The notes below the pieces were generated by a model. The model worked only from the letters and a program-made list of their open reading frames with translations, made no database searches and was not told where the DNA came from. From Trichomonas vaginalis G3 (Eukaryota; Parabasalia; Trichomonadida; Trichomonadidae): a DNA stretch of 64,000 nt. The position numbers and the translations under genes were made by a program. How positions within the stretch are numbered: the stretch's first letter is position 1; each line of letters starts with the position of its first letter. Positions 6,489-15,285 of this stretch are shown in pieces. The stretch spans positions 12,338,001 to 12,402,000 of the forward strand of contig NC_067205.1 in NCBI RefSeq assembly GCF_026262505.1. Reading direction: 5' to 3'.

Positions 6489-8642
6489 TTATTTCATGCA
6501 ATGTTTTATTTCTGTGCCGTCTTCAAGTATGCCCCAGTACTTACGCTTGGAGAGGACATGAACTTCGGAAAATACCTTATCTAGCTTAAAACAGCCCATC
6601 TTTTCACCGACCATTCCCATTTCAATGAGTTTGTTGTATCCTTCTTCGTTCGTCATGAGTGCGTCAATGTTCTCATAGTAAACCTTCACTTTGGATTTGA
6701 CTTCGGAGAAGAATTTGTTGTAGTTGTCAAGGACTGCTTTTGCGAACTGAGGGTAAGACCAATGTTCGACAATAGGTTTTAATGTGGTTACTAAGCCACT
6801 TTGACCTTGAGTGAATTCGTACTTCAAAACAAAAGGAGAAAACCTTTCAACAAAGTTGTCGACCTTCTCATAATGTTTACTCTTCATCTCTTGAGGTTTC
6901 TTAATGGAATATCCCCATGTCGAATTCATAAGCAATTTGAGTGTCATTGCAAGTTTGGGGTTTGAAGCTTTCCTAATATCATACAGTTGTTGTATGACTT
7001 TTCCAACTGTATAGTTCCTTCCCGGGAACTCACCATCTTCGTTTGGAATTCCAGTCGGAATATATTGGACAAACCTCATGTATGCAGCGTTAAGGTCGAC
7101 ATAGTATATCTTTTCGTTTGAGTCGAACTTGTCACAACCAATTGGTCCAGTTTGTGGAAATTCAAGTGAGTCTCTTATCTTCTGAGAAACTTCTCCTGTT
7201 ATCTCATAAACATCGTCGAAGCAACCTGTTTCATATAAAACCTTCTGACCTAACTCAGATGCTCTCCAATACAATTTGACGTCAATTGGATGTCTCAATG
7301 GAAGTTTGTTTATAGCATCTTGAAGTTCTTGCAACCTCATTGGAAGTTCTTCTGGTTCAGGTTGGTATCCGAACAATCCAACTCCTTGTGGAATTGTGTA
7401 CTTCTTTTGTACTAGAACTTTGTCTGGAACAACTTTTGGTCTTGCTAACAGTGAAAAGTTTGTTTCGTCTTTTGGTACAAAAGTTTCTGTCAGCTTGTCA
7501 TCTGGAATTGGTTCCAACAAACCTTTCTCGAAAAGAATGTTTACAGCTCTGACAATGTTGCACTTGCCTTTTCCGAACAATGGGTTTGTAAGACTTTCGT
7601 TCAACATGAAGTGGTTGTGGACAATTACAATCTTCAACCATGGTAAGTCTTTGTCAACAACATAGTCGTCATGTGAAGAACCTTTAGCTGTAGGTATGCT
7701 GACTCGGATATTGACATTTGCCAACGGTGCAATTTTTGCCAATTGACCTCTGAGAATGTACCTTGTCTTCACACATGACTCAAGATACTTCATCTTCTCT
7801 TCTGTAACAAGACCAGAGTTCCTGAGACATGTAAGAATGCAAGGTTCGTTGACAATTGTTTCAATTGAATTGTAAATTCCATACCTTGTCAAGTCAATGT
7901 CAGACTTATTTATGAAGGGGAAGTATCCAGCATGTTGTCTGACTGCTTGAGGGTTAGGTTGGTACCATTCGAACTTGACACTTGCAATTCCTTCAATTGC
8001 ATTCAAAATGTCTGAGTCGGAGTCAACCATTTGTTCTCTCTTTGTAGTCTTGAAAGCGTCAAGAAGCATTGCAGTTGTTGTGACATTGCCATGTGCATAG
8101 TAAATGTGACCATCCAAATCTGTTATGGTCAATCTGAGATTGTATCCTTTCTTATTTCCATCTTGAATTGCAGCAAGTACTCCCATGAAGCCTTCTTTGT
8201 TCTTTCCTTCGTCAAAGTTTACTGTAAAGGTTCGACCAGAAGTAATTTGACTTCTAACTTCACGGTACTTCTCATATGCATATCTTGTTCTTTCCATGGG
8301 AGCATGACCATCCTCTGCACTACCTTTTTTCCTTCTCAAAGGATGCAATTGTTCGTCATGTTTCCAGTAGAATCTGGCAAAGCCGTCGTGTCCTTCAACT
8401 TGAGGTTCACTAACATCGAAAGGCATGTCCATAAGACGTTCTTCTTCTAACCTCTCTAGTCTGTTTGGATAATTTGCACGTGCTGTTTCCAAATCCATTT
8501 CGTAGCGAAGACCAGACAATTTGTCATAGACTTTTATGGGTCTTCCCTTCCTATATTTAAAATTCTTCGAAACTCTCCAACCATATCTTTGCAACTCTGC
8601 TTTTATTCTAGCAGATTTTCTATCCATTCTATATGGGGGCAT
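6489..8642 (-). CDS. Protein-primed DNA polymerase B, Polinton type, 717 aa
   Basis: Replicates the linear element from a terminal protein in related viruses. Palm motif A is visible as YYVDLNAAYM near residue 515, and the motif B helix as KLLMNSTWGYS near residue 575. The N-terminal part (MPPYRMDRKSARIKAEL and a basic region) resembles the DNA-binding N-terminus of trichomonad pPolB proteins. It ends with a lysine-rich tail at 6489. It stands opposite to the accessory block and starts beside the morphogenesis block, with an AT-rich box (TTTTATAAAAATG) at the start. Confidence 0.85.
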   Translation of the reverse strand: MPPYRMDRKSARIKAELQRYGWRVSKNFKYRKGRPIKVYDKLSGLRYEMDLETARANYPNRLERLEEERLMDMPFDVSEPQVEGHDGFARFYWKHDEQLHPLRRKKGSAEDGHAPMERTRYAYEKYREVRSQITSGRTFTVNFDEGKNKEGFMGVLAAIQDGNKKGYNLRLTITDLDGHIYYAHGNVTTTAMLLDAFKTTKREQMVDSDSDILNAIEGIASVKFEWYQPNPQAVRQHAGYFPFINKSDIDLTRYGIYNSIETIVNEPCILTCLRNSGLVTEEKMKYLESCVKTRYILRGQLAKIAPLANVNIRVSIPTAKGSSHDDYVVDKDLPWLKIVIVHNHFMLNESLTNPLFGKGKCNIVRAVNILFEKGLLEPIPDDKLTETFVPKDETNFSLLARPKVVPDKVLVQKKYTIPQGVGLFGYQPEPEELPMRLQELQDAINKLPLRHPIDVKLYWRASELGQKVLYETGCFDDVYEITGEVSQKIRDSLEFPQTGPIGCDKFDSNEKIYYVDLNAAYMRFVQYIPTGIPNEDGEFPGRNYTVGKVIQQLYDIRKASNPKLAMTLKLLMNSTWGYSIKKPQEMKSKHYEKVDNFVERFSPFVLKYEFTQGQSGLVTTLKPIVEHWSYPQFAKAVLDNYNKFFSEVKSKVKVYYENIDALMTNEEGYNKLIEMGMVGEKMGCFKLDKVFSEVHVLSKRKYWGILEDGTEIKHCMK

Positions 8643-8672
8643 TTTTATAAAAATAAAAAAATATTTTTTTCT

Positions 8673-9257
8673 TTACTTAACATAACCGCCTGCTGCCATA
8701 AGTCTTTGACGCCAACCCATACCAGCTAATGAAGGTTGACTTGGTTTAGTTTCCAAACTAAACTTTGGTTTTGGTTTATCTTCAGTTTTTGGTTTTTCTT
8801 CTTCTATCGGTTTTTCGTCACTTTTCGGTTTCTCTGACTTTACTTCACTTGCAGGAACAGTTGTGTCGTCAACATCTTCATAAATATCATATGCCATTTG
8901 TTTTTGTTTTCCTTTCAACTTTTTGTGTTTGTTGTAAAGTTTAGAATATTTCGACTCTAAGTCAATGAGATGTTCTATAATGAACTGTTGGTCAGTGAAG
9001 TAAACTTTTCCATCTGTTGTCTCGAAAGCTCCTTCAGACTTCAATATTTTATTTGTGAGAGTCTGTTTCTTTTTTGAGATACTTGCCGTTCCATTTTTAT
9101 GAAAAGTGACTTTGTAGTTAGGGTTTGTATTTCCAGACCTGGCACTTTCTATTATTGAATTTTTCTCTTCATCTGTAAGTTCTTTGACAGGTTTTGACAA
9201 TGGTTCTGAACTTTTTGTTTGTGGTGTCAAATCTACCGTTTCAACTTCTTCGGTCAT
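8673..9257 (-). CDS. Conserved Maverick protein with Lys/Glu/Pro-rich tail, 194 aa
   Basis: Function unknown. Residues ~1-110 are a charged region with a likely alpha-helical core (FTDQQFIIEHLIDLESKYSK), and residues ~125-180 are a disordered EKPKSDEKP-type repeat tract. A nearly identical 193-residue copy is at 48868-49449 in the second element, differing mainly at the C-terminus, so the gene is maintained. The start is preceded by TTTTTTACTGAGATGAAATG, the same leader as the next small gene. A scaffold or virion-core role is only a guess. Confidence 0.65.
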   Translation of the reverse strand: MTEEVETVDLTPQTKSSEPLSKPVKELTDEEKNSIIESARSGNTNPNYKVTFHKNGTASISKKKQTLTNKILKSEGAFETTDGKVYFTDQQFIIEHLIDLESKYSKLYNKHKKLKGKQKQMAYDIYEDVDDTTVPASEVKSEKPKSDEKPIEEEKPKTEDKPKPKFSLETKPSQPSLAGMGWRQRLMAAGGYVK

Positions 9258-9276
9258 TTCATCTCAGTAAAAAATT

Positions 9277-9429
9277 TTAGTTTGGTTTGTTTTCAACTGG
9301 TTGTTGTTGTTTTTTAAGTCGGTCTAAAACTTCCTGAGGTATAGGAAGAACTTGACAAACACGTTGTGTAACTGCTGGAAGCCGACAAATCCATCTTGAA
9401 CCCATTTGTCTCAATGCTGTATTGTTCAT
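9277..9429 (-). CDS. Small conserved Maverick protein, 50 aa
   Basis: Begins MNNTALRQMGSRWICRLP and ends in a Gln-rich tail (LKKQQQPVENKPN). It is too short to classify, but a 51-residue homologue occurs at the same place in the second element (49469-49624) with almost the same sequence, and both share the leader TTTTTTACTGAGATGAAATG with the gene downstream. That conservation of frame and leader is my reason for calling it a gene. Its size and basic aromatic content resemble small virion peptides, which is inference. Confidence 0.6.
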   Translation of the reverse strand: MNNTALRQMGSRWICRLPAVTQRVCQVLPIPQEVLDRLKKQQQPVENKPN

Positions 9430-9448
9430 TTCATCTCAGTAAAAAACT

Positions 9449-9849
9449 TTACATTCCCCACGTTTGAGGCGGTTGAGGTTGGTTATTGTTTACCCATTGT
9501 TGTGCATGGTTATATCCTCTGTTAAAGAATCTTTCACCTTGGTCCATATAGTGTCCTGCTTGGTTATAGTAGTCATTTGCTTTGTTATAATAGTTTCCTG
9601 CTTGTCTTCCTACATTGTCCATCCATCCTTGAACTTTTCCTCTTGTTTCAGGATTTGGAATAAGATTTGTTGCATCTCGTGCTACATCCAACCTTTCTGT
9701 ACAGTTTGTATAATAGGTTGTGCTTTCTCTTTAAGTATACCTAATGTACTCAAAATCTTCCTTCCAACTCCAAATACACCTCTGGCTATTGTTCCCACTG
9801 CGGGCAAAAATCTGGATGCAACTCCTGCTAATGCGCCAAATAAACCCAT
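9449..9849 (-). pseudogene. Glycine-rich membrane-active minor structural protein (copy 1)
   Basis: The N-terminal part encodes an amphipathic, glycine/alanine-rich segment (MGLFGALAGVASRFLPAVG) followed by Asn/Tyr/Gln-rich repeats (NKANDYYNQAGHYMDQGERF) and a PQPPQTWGM end. The layout of an amphipathic N-terminus and a repetitive tail recalls adenovirus pVI-like and other minor capsid proteins that disrupt membranes, but no homology is proven. The matching gene in copy 2 looks whole; this one has about one break. It is divergent from the integrase, with only 17 bases between starts. Confidence 0.6.
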
Positions 9850-9866
9850 TTCTTATAGGATAAAAA
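9850..9866. promoter_or_regulatory. Shared bidirectional start region, minor protein / integrase
   Basis: Only 17 bases (TTCTTATAGGATAAAAA) separate the divergent starts. Read on the minus strand they give TTTTTATCCTATAAGAA before ATG, matching boxes at other genes of the element. The near-palindrome TTATAGGATAA explains how one box can serve both directions. Confidence 0.5.
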
Positions 9867-10826
9867 ATGACGAATCCAAACAAGGACCCCTATGTTTCTA
9901 AAGCGACAAAAAAAGCACTCATGATAAAAATCTTTAGTTCAACACCAAATGCTTGGTTTATGGATATCTTGGAAAACATTCCGAGAGTTAGAACAGATGG
10001 ACCACCATACTGGCTAATATTTGTTGGTCAAAACACAAGATACTGTGAAGCTATACCATTATGGTCCAAAAATATTTTAGATGTGAAAACTGCTTTGACA
10101 ATATTCGTTGACAAATACCATCCAACAAAACTGACATCTGACTGTGAAAGTTCTTTCAAATCAGATGATGTAAAAAACTATCTGCGTTCAAAAAATGTAA
10201 ACCAATATTTCATTGTCGACCAAAACCATTCTGCTCTTGGTGTCATTGACGGTTGTATAAAAATGTTAAGAGACTTAAACCAACCACAAGGTGGTGAAGC
10301 AAATGAAATGTCATATGACGACAAATATAGACACTTCTCCATGGCAAAGATGAGACAAGTTTTAAATATTTACAATAGCCGTAAACAAAAAGGTTTGGGA
10401 AACCACGCCCCCGAAGAAATGAAAAACAACCCTGACTTAGAGAAAGACTATATATTTAATAATTTAGTCAAAAGAGACAAACAAGAAAGAATGCCGGGCT
10501 TCAAACTTCAGAAAGGTGACAAAGTAAAAATAGAAATACCTAAACGCGACCCATATGAAAATACTATTGACTATGACAACAATGGGAACCCGACAGGTAC
10601 TCACATTCGTGTTCGTAAAAATAGAAGAAAGTATACAAGAGAATATTATGAAGTTTTAGGCAAACATGGCAAAATGTACAGACTGCAAGCAGAAGATAAA
10701 ACTACTATTGTCAGACCTCGTTTCAAACTTGTCAAAGTTCAAGGTGGTATACTTTCAAAGACAGTTCCTAACAAATATAAGACAACTCCTGACGAATATG
10801 CTAAAGAAGTTGAAAATGACGACTAA
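9867..10826 (+). CDS. Retroviral-type integrase (Maverick c-integrase), 319 aa
   Basis: Would insert the element into host DNA, producing short target duplications. The RNase-H-like core carries acidic residues at D33 (FMDILENIP), D92 (LTSDCESSF) and D128 (LGVIDGC), with exactly 35 residues between the last two. A basic C-terminal part (residues ~190-300, with VRKNRRKYTREYYEVLG) probably binds DNA and chromatin. The frame looks whole. A second copy (50063-51022) differs at only about a dozen residues. Its stop codon overlaps the stop of the convergent fibre gene. Confidence 0.9.
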   Translation: MTNPNKDPYVSKATKKALMIKIFSSTPNAWFMDILENIPRVRTDGPPYWLIFVGQNTRYCEAIPLWSKNILDVKTALTIFVDKYHPTKLTSDCESSFKSDDVKNYLRSKNVNQYFIVDQNHSALGVIDGCIKMLRDLNQPQGGEANEMSYDDKYRHFSMAKMRQVLNIYNSRKQKGLGNHAPEEMKNNPDLEKDYIFNNLVKRDKQERMPGFKLQKGDKVKIEIPKRDPYENTIDYDNNGNPTGTHIRVRKNRRKYTREYYEVLGKHGKMYRLQAEDKTTIVRPRFKLVKVQGGILSKTVPNKYKTTPDEYAKEVENDD

Positions 10827-12553
10827 GCATTTCTATACCATGCGTAAACTGTCATGTAAGGTGGCATGTATTCTTTACTTTGTCCCGTTGTTTGCGTATA
10901 TCCTGAAACGTGATGTGTATGGTTTCCATCTCCCTGAGTGTCACCCCAGAAACAATTTATAGCAAACTGAACGTCGTCTTTAACATCATATCCTTTACCT
11001 TTTTTCATTGCTGACCAATCCCAAAATTTATGCTTATGCCAACCTGCTTGAGATGTACTTAAATCTATGTAGTGACTGTGCGCAGGTAAATTTTCACCTG
11101 AAATCGTTTTACTTCCTCCTGTTTCCTTTGAAGAGTTTGCACAATACAAAAACCTGTCAACTATTTGTTCCCATGCACCAACACCAAACATTACTTGAGG
11201 ACCTCTTGCTTCCATAGATGTATAAATAGAACCTACTGGGTTCATTAAATCAAACATATGAGATAATATAGGATTGTCTCTTTTGAACTTAAAATATAGT
11301 GTAACTATTTCTGGTTTCTTCTGGTTTGTGTCAGAATATTTTTTATAATATAATCTTATGTTTTCGGGGTAGGTAAAATCTTGACTATAATATTTATTTT
11401 TGTCATCTATATAATAATATACTATTCTCGTTTTTTCTATTGCATTATATCTTTTATATCTATAATATTCTAAATATAATGTTTGCTTTTTTGGGTCTAC
11501 ACGTGCGTCAACACCATAGTCATAATAATATGGTGCTGGAGCTGGGTTAGGTAATGTCATATCTGCCATTTCATAAACTCTTAAATATTTCTTTTGTTCG
11601 TCTCCATATAAGTTTAAGTAACAGTTGTTGTCTAATGGAACTTTAACTTGTGTACCATTATTCTTTATATAGCTTACATACATTTCATTGTTATTTTTCG
11701 GAATGAGTTTATACCGTATACCATTTTTTAAGGACTGTACAAACTCCCATCTAAAATATTTGTTTTCTTCATTGACAGAAAAGTCACCAACAATAGTTTC
11801 AATATTTTTTGTTGTTCCTATCAAACTTTGGTATATTTCATTGACATATGTTTTATCTGCTTTCTTTTCAAGGCTAACGTTTAAGTCTGTTATTTCAGAA
11901 GATGTATGTGTATGTCCAACGGCACTTTTCCTGTTTAAGGTTTCTTGTAAGTTTGTAATATCAGATATAGAATGTGTATGTCCAACGGCACTTTTCCTGT
12001 TTAAGGTTTCTTGTAAGTTTGTAATATTTGCAATGGTATGTGTATGTCCAACGGCACTTTTACTGTTTAAGGTTTCTTGTAAGTCTGTTATTTCAGATAT
12101 AGAATGTGTATGAGTCTTTTTAGAATATTCGTTTTCAGCTCTTGTCACTTCACTTGACATTTTATTGTCAACATATGTTTTGTCTGCTAGTTCAGGATGA
12201 GTATGTTCTTTTGTTGCATAAGCATTGTTAGCTCTTTCTTCTTCTTTTGCTATTGCATCGTCTACATATTCTTTGTCAGCTTTGTTGTCAACATCTGCTT
12301 TCAAAAGAAGTTCATTTATAGGTTTCTCGTTTAAAGTTCCTTTTGTTGGATTTATACAGACAGTATTGTTCTTCTTGTCTTGAAATAGAAACTCATCTGT
12401 CATTGGGTTTAATGTCAGTTTTAAGTTTCCTTCTTTCAATGACTCAGATATCTTAGAATAGTTTGAAAAGTTTGTTGTGTTCTTATTTAGAGCTTGCACA
12501 ATGAGTTGTCGGTTGTGTTGTATTTCTCTCATGGAAGCAATATCTTTCGACAT
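10823..12553 (-). CDS. Phage-like trimeric fibre with tail-collar C-terminus, 576 aa
   Basis: Residues 1-95 are an attachment region conserved with the copy-2 fibre. Residues ~95-240 are a shaft of NKADKEYV segments and four ~22-residue repeats (HTHSISDITNLQETLN), seen in DNA as a 66-bp period near 11911-12115. Residues ~240-430 form a beta-rich Tyr/Lys domain found only in this copy. The last ~140 residues match the phage tail-collar pattern: PVGSIYTSM, W-EQIVDRFLY, ENLPAHSHYI. Such proteins bind host receptors in phages. The frame looks whole. Receptor binding in this element is inference. Confidence 0.8.
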   Translation of the reverse strand: MSKDIASMREIQHNRQLIVQALNKNTTNFSNYSKISESLKEGNLKLTLNPMTDEFLFQDKKNNTVCINPTKGTLNEKPINELLLKADVDNKADKEYVDDAIAKEEERANNAYATKEHTHPELADKTYVDNKMSSEVTRAENEYSKKTHTHSISEITDLQETLNSKSAVGHTHTIANITNLQETLNRKSAVGHTHSISDITNLQETLNRKSAVGHTHTSSEITDLNVSLEKKADKTYVNEIYQSLIGTTKNIETIVGDFSVNEENKYFRWEFVQSLKNGIRYKLIPKNNNEMYVSYIKNNGTQVKVPLDNNCYLNLYGDEQKKYLRVYEMADMTLPNPAPAPYYYDYGVDARVDPKKQTLYLEYYRYKRYNAIEKTRIVYYYIDDKNKYYSQDFTYPENIRLYYKKYSDTNQKKPEIVTLYFKFKRDNPILSHMFDLMNPVGSIYTSMEARGPQVMFGVGAWEQIVDRFLYCANSSKETGGSKTISGENLPAHSHYIDLSTSQAGWHKHKFWDWSAMKKGKGYDVKDDVQFAINCFWGDTQGDGNHTHHVSGYTQTTGQSKEYMPPYMTVYAWYRNA

Positions 12554-12571
12554 TTTTATTCTAGATAAAAT
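12554..12571. promoter_or_regulatory. Shared bidirectional start region, fibre / 282-aa protein
   Basis: Eighteen bases (TTTTATTCTAGATAAAAT) lie between divergent ATGs. They contain the palindrome TTCTAGA with A/T flanks; the TCTA core in AT-rich context resembles late-gene signals of virophages and giant viruses. The same sequence separates the copy-2 pair at 52308-52325. Confidence 0.5.
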
Positions 12572-13421
12572 ATGCTTCCAATAGAAAAAGAAAATTCAAG
12601 AGTTGCTACAACTAAACCATTAGATGAACTTTTTACTAATGTCGGTCAAAAGTTTGAGACAGAGACCGTAAAGCATGAAGGCTATCGTTTTGACTACCCA
12701 TTAAGATGGCTAAGAGACCCATCTGTCACAAAAGCTATTGGCTTTCGTAGAATGAAGTTCATTTCAGAAGCCATACATGGTTTCCCATTTACGGTCAGTT
12801 TTGAAGTTCGATACTATAACAAAGAAAAACGTATGTATGAGAAATTTGAACAGGGAAAACTTTTACAAGTTAGTTTGCTTGTAAACTTAGAAACAACTCT
12901 TCAAGCTTTTCAAGAAAAAATAAACAATATCTATATCGAATATGCAAAACAGTATAACATTGACGAAGGAGAATACCATCTCGATATTATTTATGACAGG
13001 AAAAATGCAACTGTTAAAATCAATAGAATAGAAGACCTTGGAGAAAACGTTTATATTTCTACAAAATATAACAACTTGGCATGGTATAGATTTATGAGGA
13101 TGTTAAATCAGCCTGCAGCATATCCAGTACACCCAGACTTTTATGAAGTCGAAAACCCTAATGGAACATATGAAAATGTTTTCGACCCAGCTGCTATTAT
13201 TGTTCATGCTTCATTTTCTGGCGCCCAAAACTCTTTCTTATGCTTGGCAAATGACTTTTACGAAAAAACCTACAAAGTTATACGAACCACCAAGTGGAAG
13301 TATTTCAGACTTTCAAGTATGGTTTACTACAGATGGAAGAAAAAGAATAATTCCATTATACCATGCGTTTTACTTAGAACTTAGTTTCATATACAACTAC
13401 TATCGAACGGTAAAAATATAA
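12572..13421 (+). pseudogene. Conserved Maverick structural-type protein (copy 1)
   Basis: The whole version in copy 2 has 282 residues. It is predominantly beta with repeated aromatic strands (FPFTVSFEVRYYNKEKRMYE, YHLDIIYDRKNATVKINRIED), consistent with a jelly-roll capsid or penton-type protein, although I cannot confirm the fold by eye. It is divergent from the fibre gene over an 18-base region, and penton and fibre proteins are often encoded together in adeno-like viruses, which supports the guess. This copy is a fossil with about one break. Confidence 0.55.
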
Positions 13422-13425
13422 TTTT

Positions 13426-13672
13426 TTAATATACCGGTTGTGGTGTTGGATTTGGTTGCCAACTAGACTGTGGTGCAGGTTCAGGCTGTTGTATAACAGG
13501 AGCTTGTTCTTCTGGTTCAGGGTCTTTAGGTATAATACCAACGAACTGACCTACTCTTTTACCAATATTTTTGACACCGTTCCAAATTCCTCTTCCTACG
13601 GTTTTTATTCCATTCCATATACCTCTTCCAACATTTTCGAAAGAAGTTTCCTATCTTACTGAAGAAACCCAT
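13426..13672 (-). pseudogene. Amphipathic Gly/Trp-repeat peptide with Pro-rich tail (copy 1)
   Basis: The N-terminal half has repeated units of the type GIWNGIKSVGRGVWNGVKNI, forming a basic amphipathic helix. The C-terminal half is Pro/Gln/Glu-rich (DPEPEEQAPV). The pattern resembles virion core or membrane-lytic peptides such as adenovirus pX/pVI, by analogy only. The copy-2 gene (53179-53421) looks whole; here about one break is present. It lies downstream of, and convergent with, the 282-aa gene. Confidence 0.5.
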
Positions 13673-13690
13673 TTTACTATATGTAAAAAT

Positions 13691-14052
13691 CTAATGTCCG
13701 CCTAGTCTCTTACGTTTCCTGTTGAGTTCCATAGCATTCTTTAACTGGAGCTCATACATTCTGTTTCTCCTCTGGTAGAAAACATATTCTGGGTCAACTC
13801 CTGTGTTCGCGTCATCTGCATAAAGTTGTTTATATCCACTTCAGGGTTTGTATAAAACTCTTTCCATCTCATATTTGCATACCATGGTGGCAAACCTAAC
13901 GCAGCGTCATTTGACATGGCAGTTTGCATTTGTACATCTGTTGGCACTTGACCATAGTTTGCCATTGCAGTTTGTATTCTAACTTCATTTGGAATATTCT
14001 CTGGGTTTGGTTGTCCAGGTTGCTGTGCATTCGCTAAGTTCTGTGCGTCCAT
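13691..14052 (-). pseudogene. Conserved ~120-aa Maverick protein (copy 1)
   Basis: N-terminal Gln/Asn/Pro-rich region (MDAQNLANAQQPGQPNPEN), two short near-repeats (VRIQTAMANYGQVP then VQMQTAMSNDAALG), an aromatic motif (PPWYANMRWKEFYTNP) and a basic C-terminus ending KRKRLGGH. No family recognised. The copy-2 gene is whole (120 aa); this one has about one break. The box TATTTTATCTAATATTAAATG precedes the start. Position among structural genes suggests a virion component. Confidence 0.5.
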
Positions 14053-14074
14053 TTAATATTAGATAAAATATCTC

Positions 14075-14206
14075 TTACGAGTACATATACTGAACATTTG
14101 CAGGCATTGGTTCATCTTCATATTCTCTATATCTTTCTGCCACGTCAAAGAAATAAATGACACAATGGAAAAAACCTAAAACAAGTAGTCCTATTTCAAA
14201 CCACAT
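14075..14206 (-). CDS. Tiny single-pass membrane protein, 43 aa
   Basis: Begins MWFEIGLLVLGFFHCVIYLF, one hydrophobic helix of about 19 residues, followed by a charged tail (DVAERYREYEDEP). The start overlaps the end of the methyltransferase gene by about 16 bases in another frame. A 43-residue homologue is found at 53826-53957 with nearly the same sequence, so the frame is conserved in both elements despite its size. No family recognised; it may sit in an internal or host membrane. Confidence 0.55.
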   Translation of the reverse strand: MWFEIGLLVLGFFHCVIYFFDVAERYREYEDEPMPANVQYMYS

Positions 14207-15006
14207 TTACTTACTAATAAAATTTCTTTGTTATGACACTTTCTCCGGTTTATAGGACCTCTCTCATATTCTATCTTGTCATATCTAAACTCATAGTCAT
14301 GTATGTCCTCTAACCATCTCATAACGGTTTCCAAACCACTTTTATCGGATGTAAAGTAAAAGCATGGATGGTTATGTATAACGTCTAAAGTTTCTAAAGA
14401 GTCTCTCAAAGTCCAGTCTACTTGGTATTGAAAATCCCATGTGTTATAGAACGGCGGGTCCACTATAAAGAAAACATTTTCCTTGTCTTTATTTTTCATA
14501 CAACTCTGTCCAATGACATCTCACAAACTCTATACCCTCAATATATTTTTCTATGTTCTCTTTGAAAACATTTGTATAGTTAAGATATAAAACTTTTGAC
14601 ATAAGTGTTTCAATGTCATGAACTCTTATAGAACCACTATATAATAGTCTAGCAGATATACTATCCCAGTCTATATATTCTGCTTTTTTCAAAACCTCTC
14701 TCACAATATTTTTCTTATCTACTGGTATACGTTCCATCTTACCTATAGGTATCTTTTCTTTTAACTCTTTCATATATTGTTTGTGTCTGGTATATGTTTG
14801 AGACGGTCCATATAGTTGTCGAAGTCATTGCATATAATCTTTGAGTCTGGGAATATTGTATGACATAAATGGGATATATAGAAACTTCCACCGAACAAAT
14901 CTACAAATGTTAGACCATTCGGTAGTTTCTTAAGTTCTCTCAATATAATATCTTTACATTTACTCTTATTTCCAAAGAACGGTAACGGAGGTTTTGTAAA
15001 ATTCAT
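14191..15006 (-). pseudogene. D12-class adenine-specific DNA methyltransferase (copy 1)
   Basis: Encodes the hallmarks of Dam-like D12 N6-adenine methyltransferases: PFFGNKSK near the N-terminus, the S-adenosylmethionine loop VDLFGGSF, and the catalytic DPPFY. The whole 272-residue version is in copy 2. This copy is broken, with about two breaks. It is the last gene before the element's right end. Such enzymes could protect element DNA or change host chromatin; N6-methyladenine is the main DNA methylation known in T. vaginalis. Confidence 0.85.
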
Positions 15007-15049
15007 TTATATATAATAATAAAAATGTTTTTACCCGAAAAGTGACAGA

Positions 15050-15285
15050 AAAGTGACAAAACATGAAAAACATATATAATTTGTGAAAAGCGACACATTA
15101 TATAATGTTTTCGACCCAGAAGAAGGCTTCTTCCCAGAAGCAATGGAGGAAGAAGAAGAGTCCTCCGAATTCACACCAGAAGACTAACAATTTTCCGAAT
15201 AAAAACTTCATTTATACTAAACATCTTCGGGGCTAGAGGGCACGAAGTGCCTGGAAGCCCCACTACCTTTTTTTTTTTTTTTTTT
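15050..15285. repeat. Right terminal region and terminal inverted repeat, Maverick copy 1
   Basis: The tip reads GGCACGAAGTGCC within GGCTAGAGGGCACGAAG and ends in CCCCACTACC followed by an 18-base T run (15268-15285). The same tip, inverted, opens copy 2 at 41935. Similarity with the left end of copy 2 extends inward for about 200 bp (to the GTGAAAAG and TATATAAT segment near 15090), although one side has an extra 50-bp acidic-coding-like insert around 15115-15185. The mate repeat is outside the window. Confidence 0.8.

Larger units (their letters stand above)
1..15285. mobile_element. Maverick/Polinton copy 1, right part (left end outside window)
   Basis: A virus-like DNA element recognised by its gene set: SF3-type helicase, A32/FtsK-like packaging ATPase, protein-primed polymerase B, retroviral-type integrase, fibre-like and small structural proteins, and an adenine methyltransferase. 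It ends in a terminal sequence at about 15230-15285 that matches both tips of the second copy. The segment 8673-15006 is closely similar to 48868-54760 of copy 2 (a few percent difference at protein level), so both are fairly young members of one family. Of about twenty genes visible, roughly six are broken and the rest have whole reading frames. Confidence 0.95.

Noticed and set aside
7340-8450. Forward-strand open frames over the polymerase gene
   Set aside because: Shadows of the polymerase on the other strand, with no protein-like composition.
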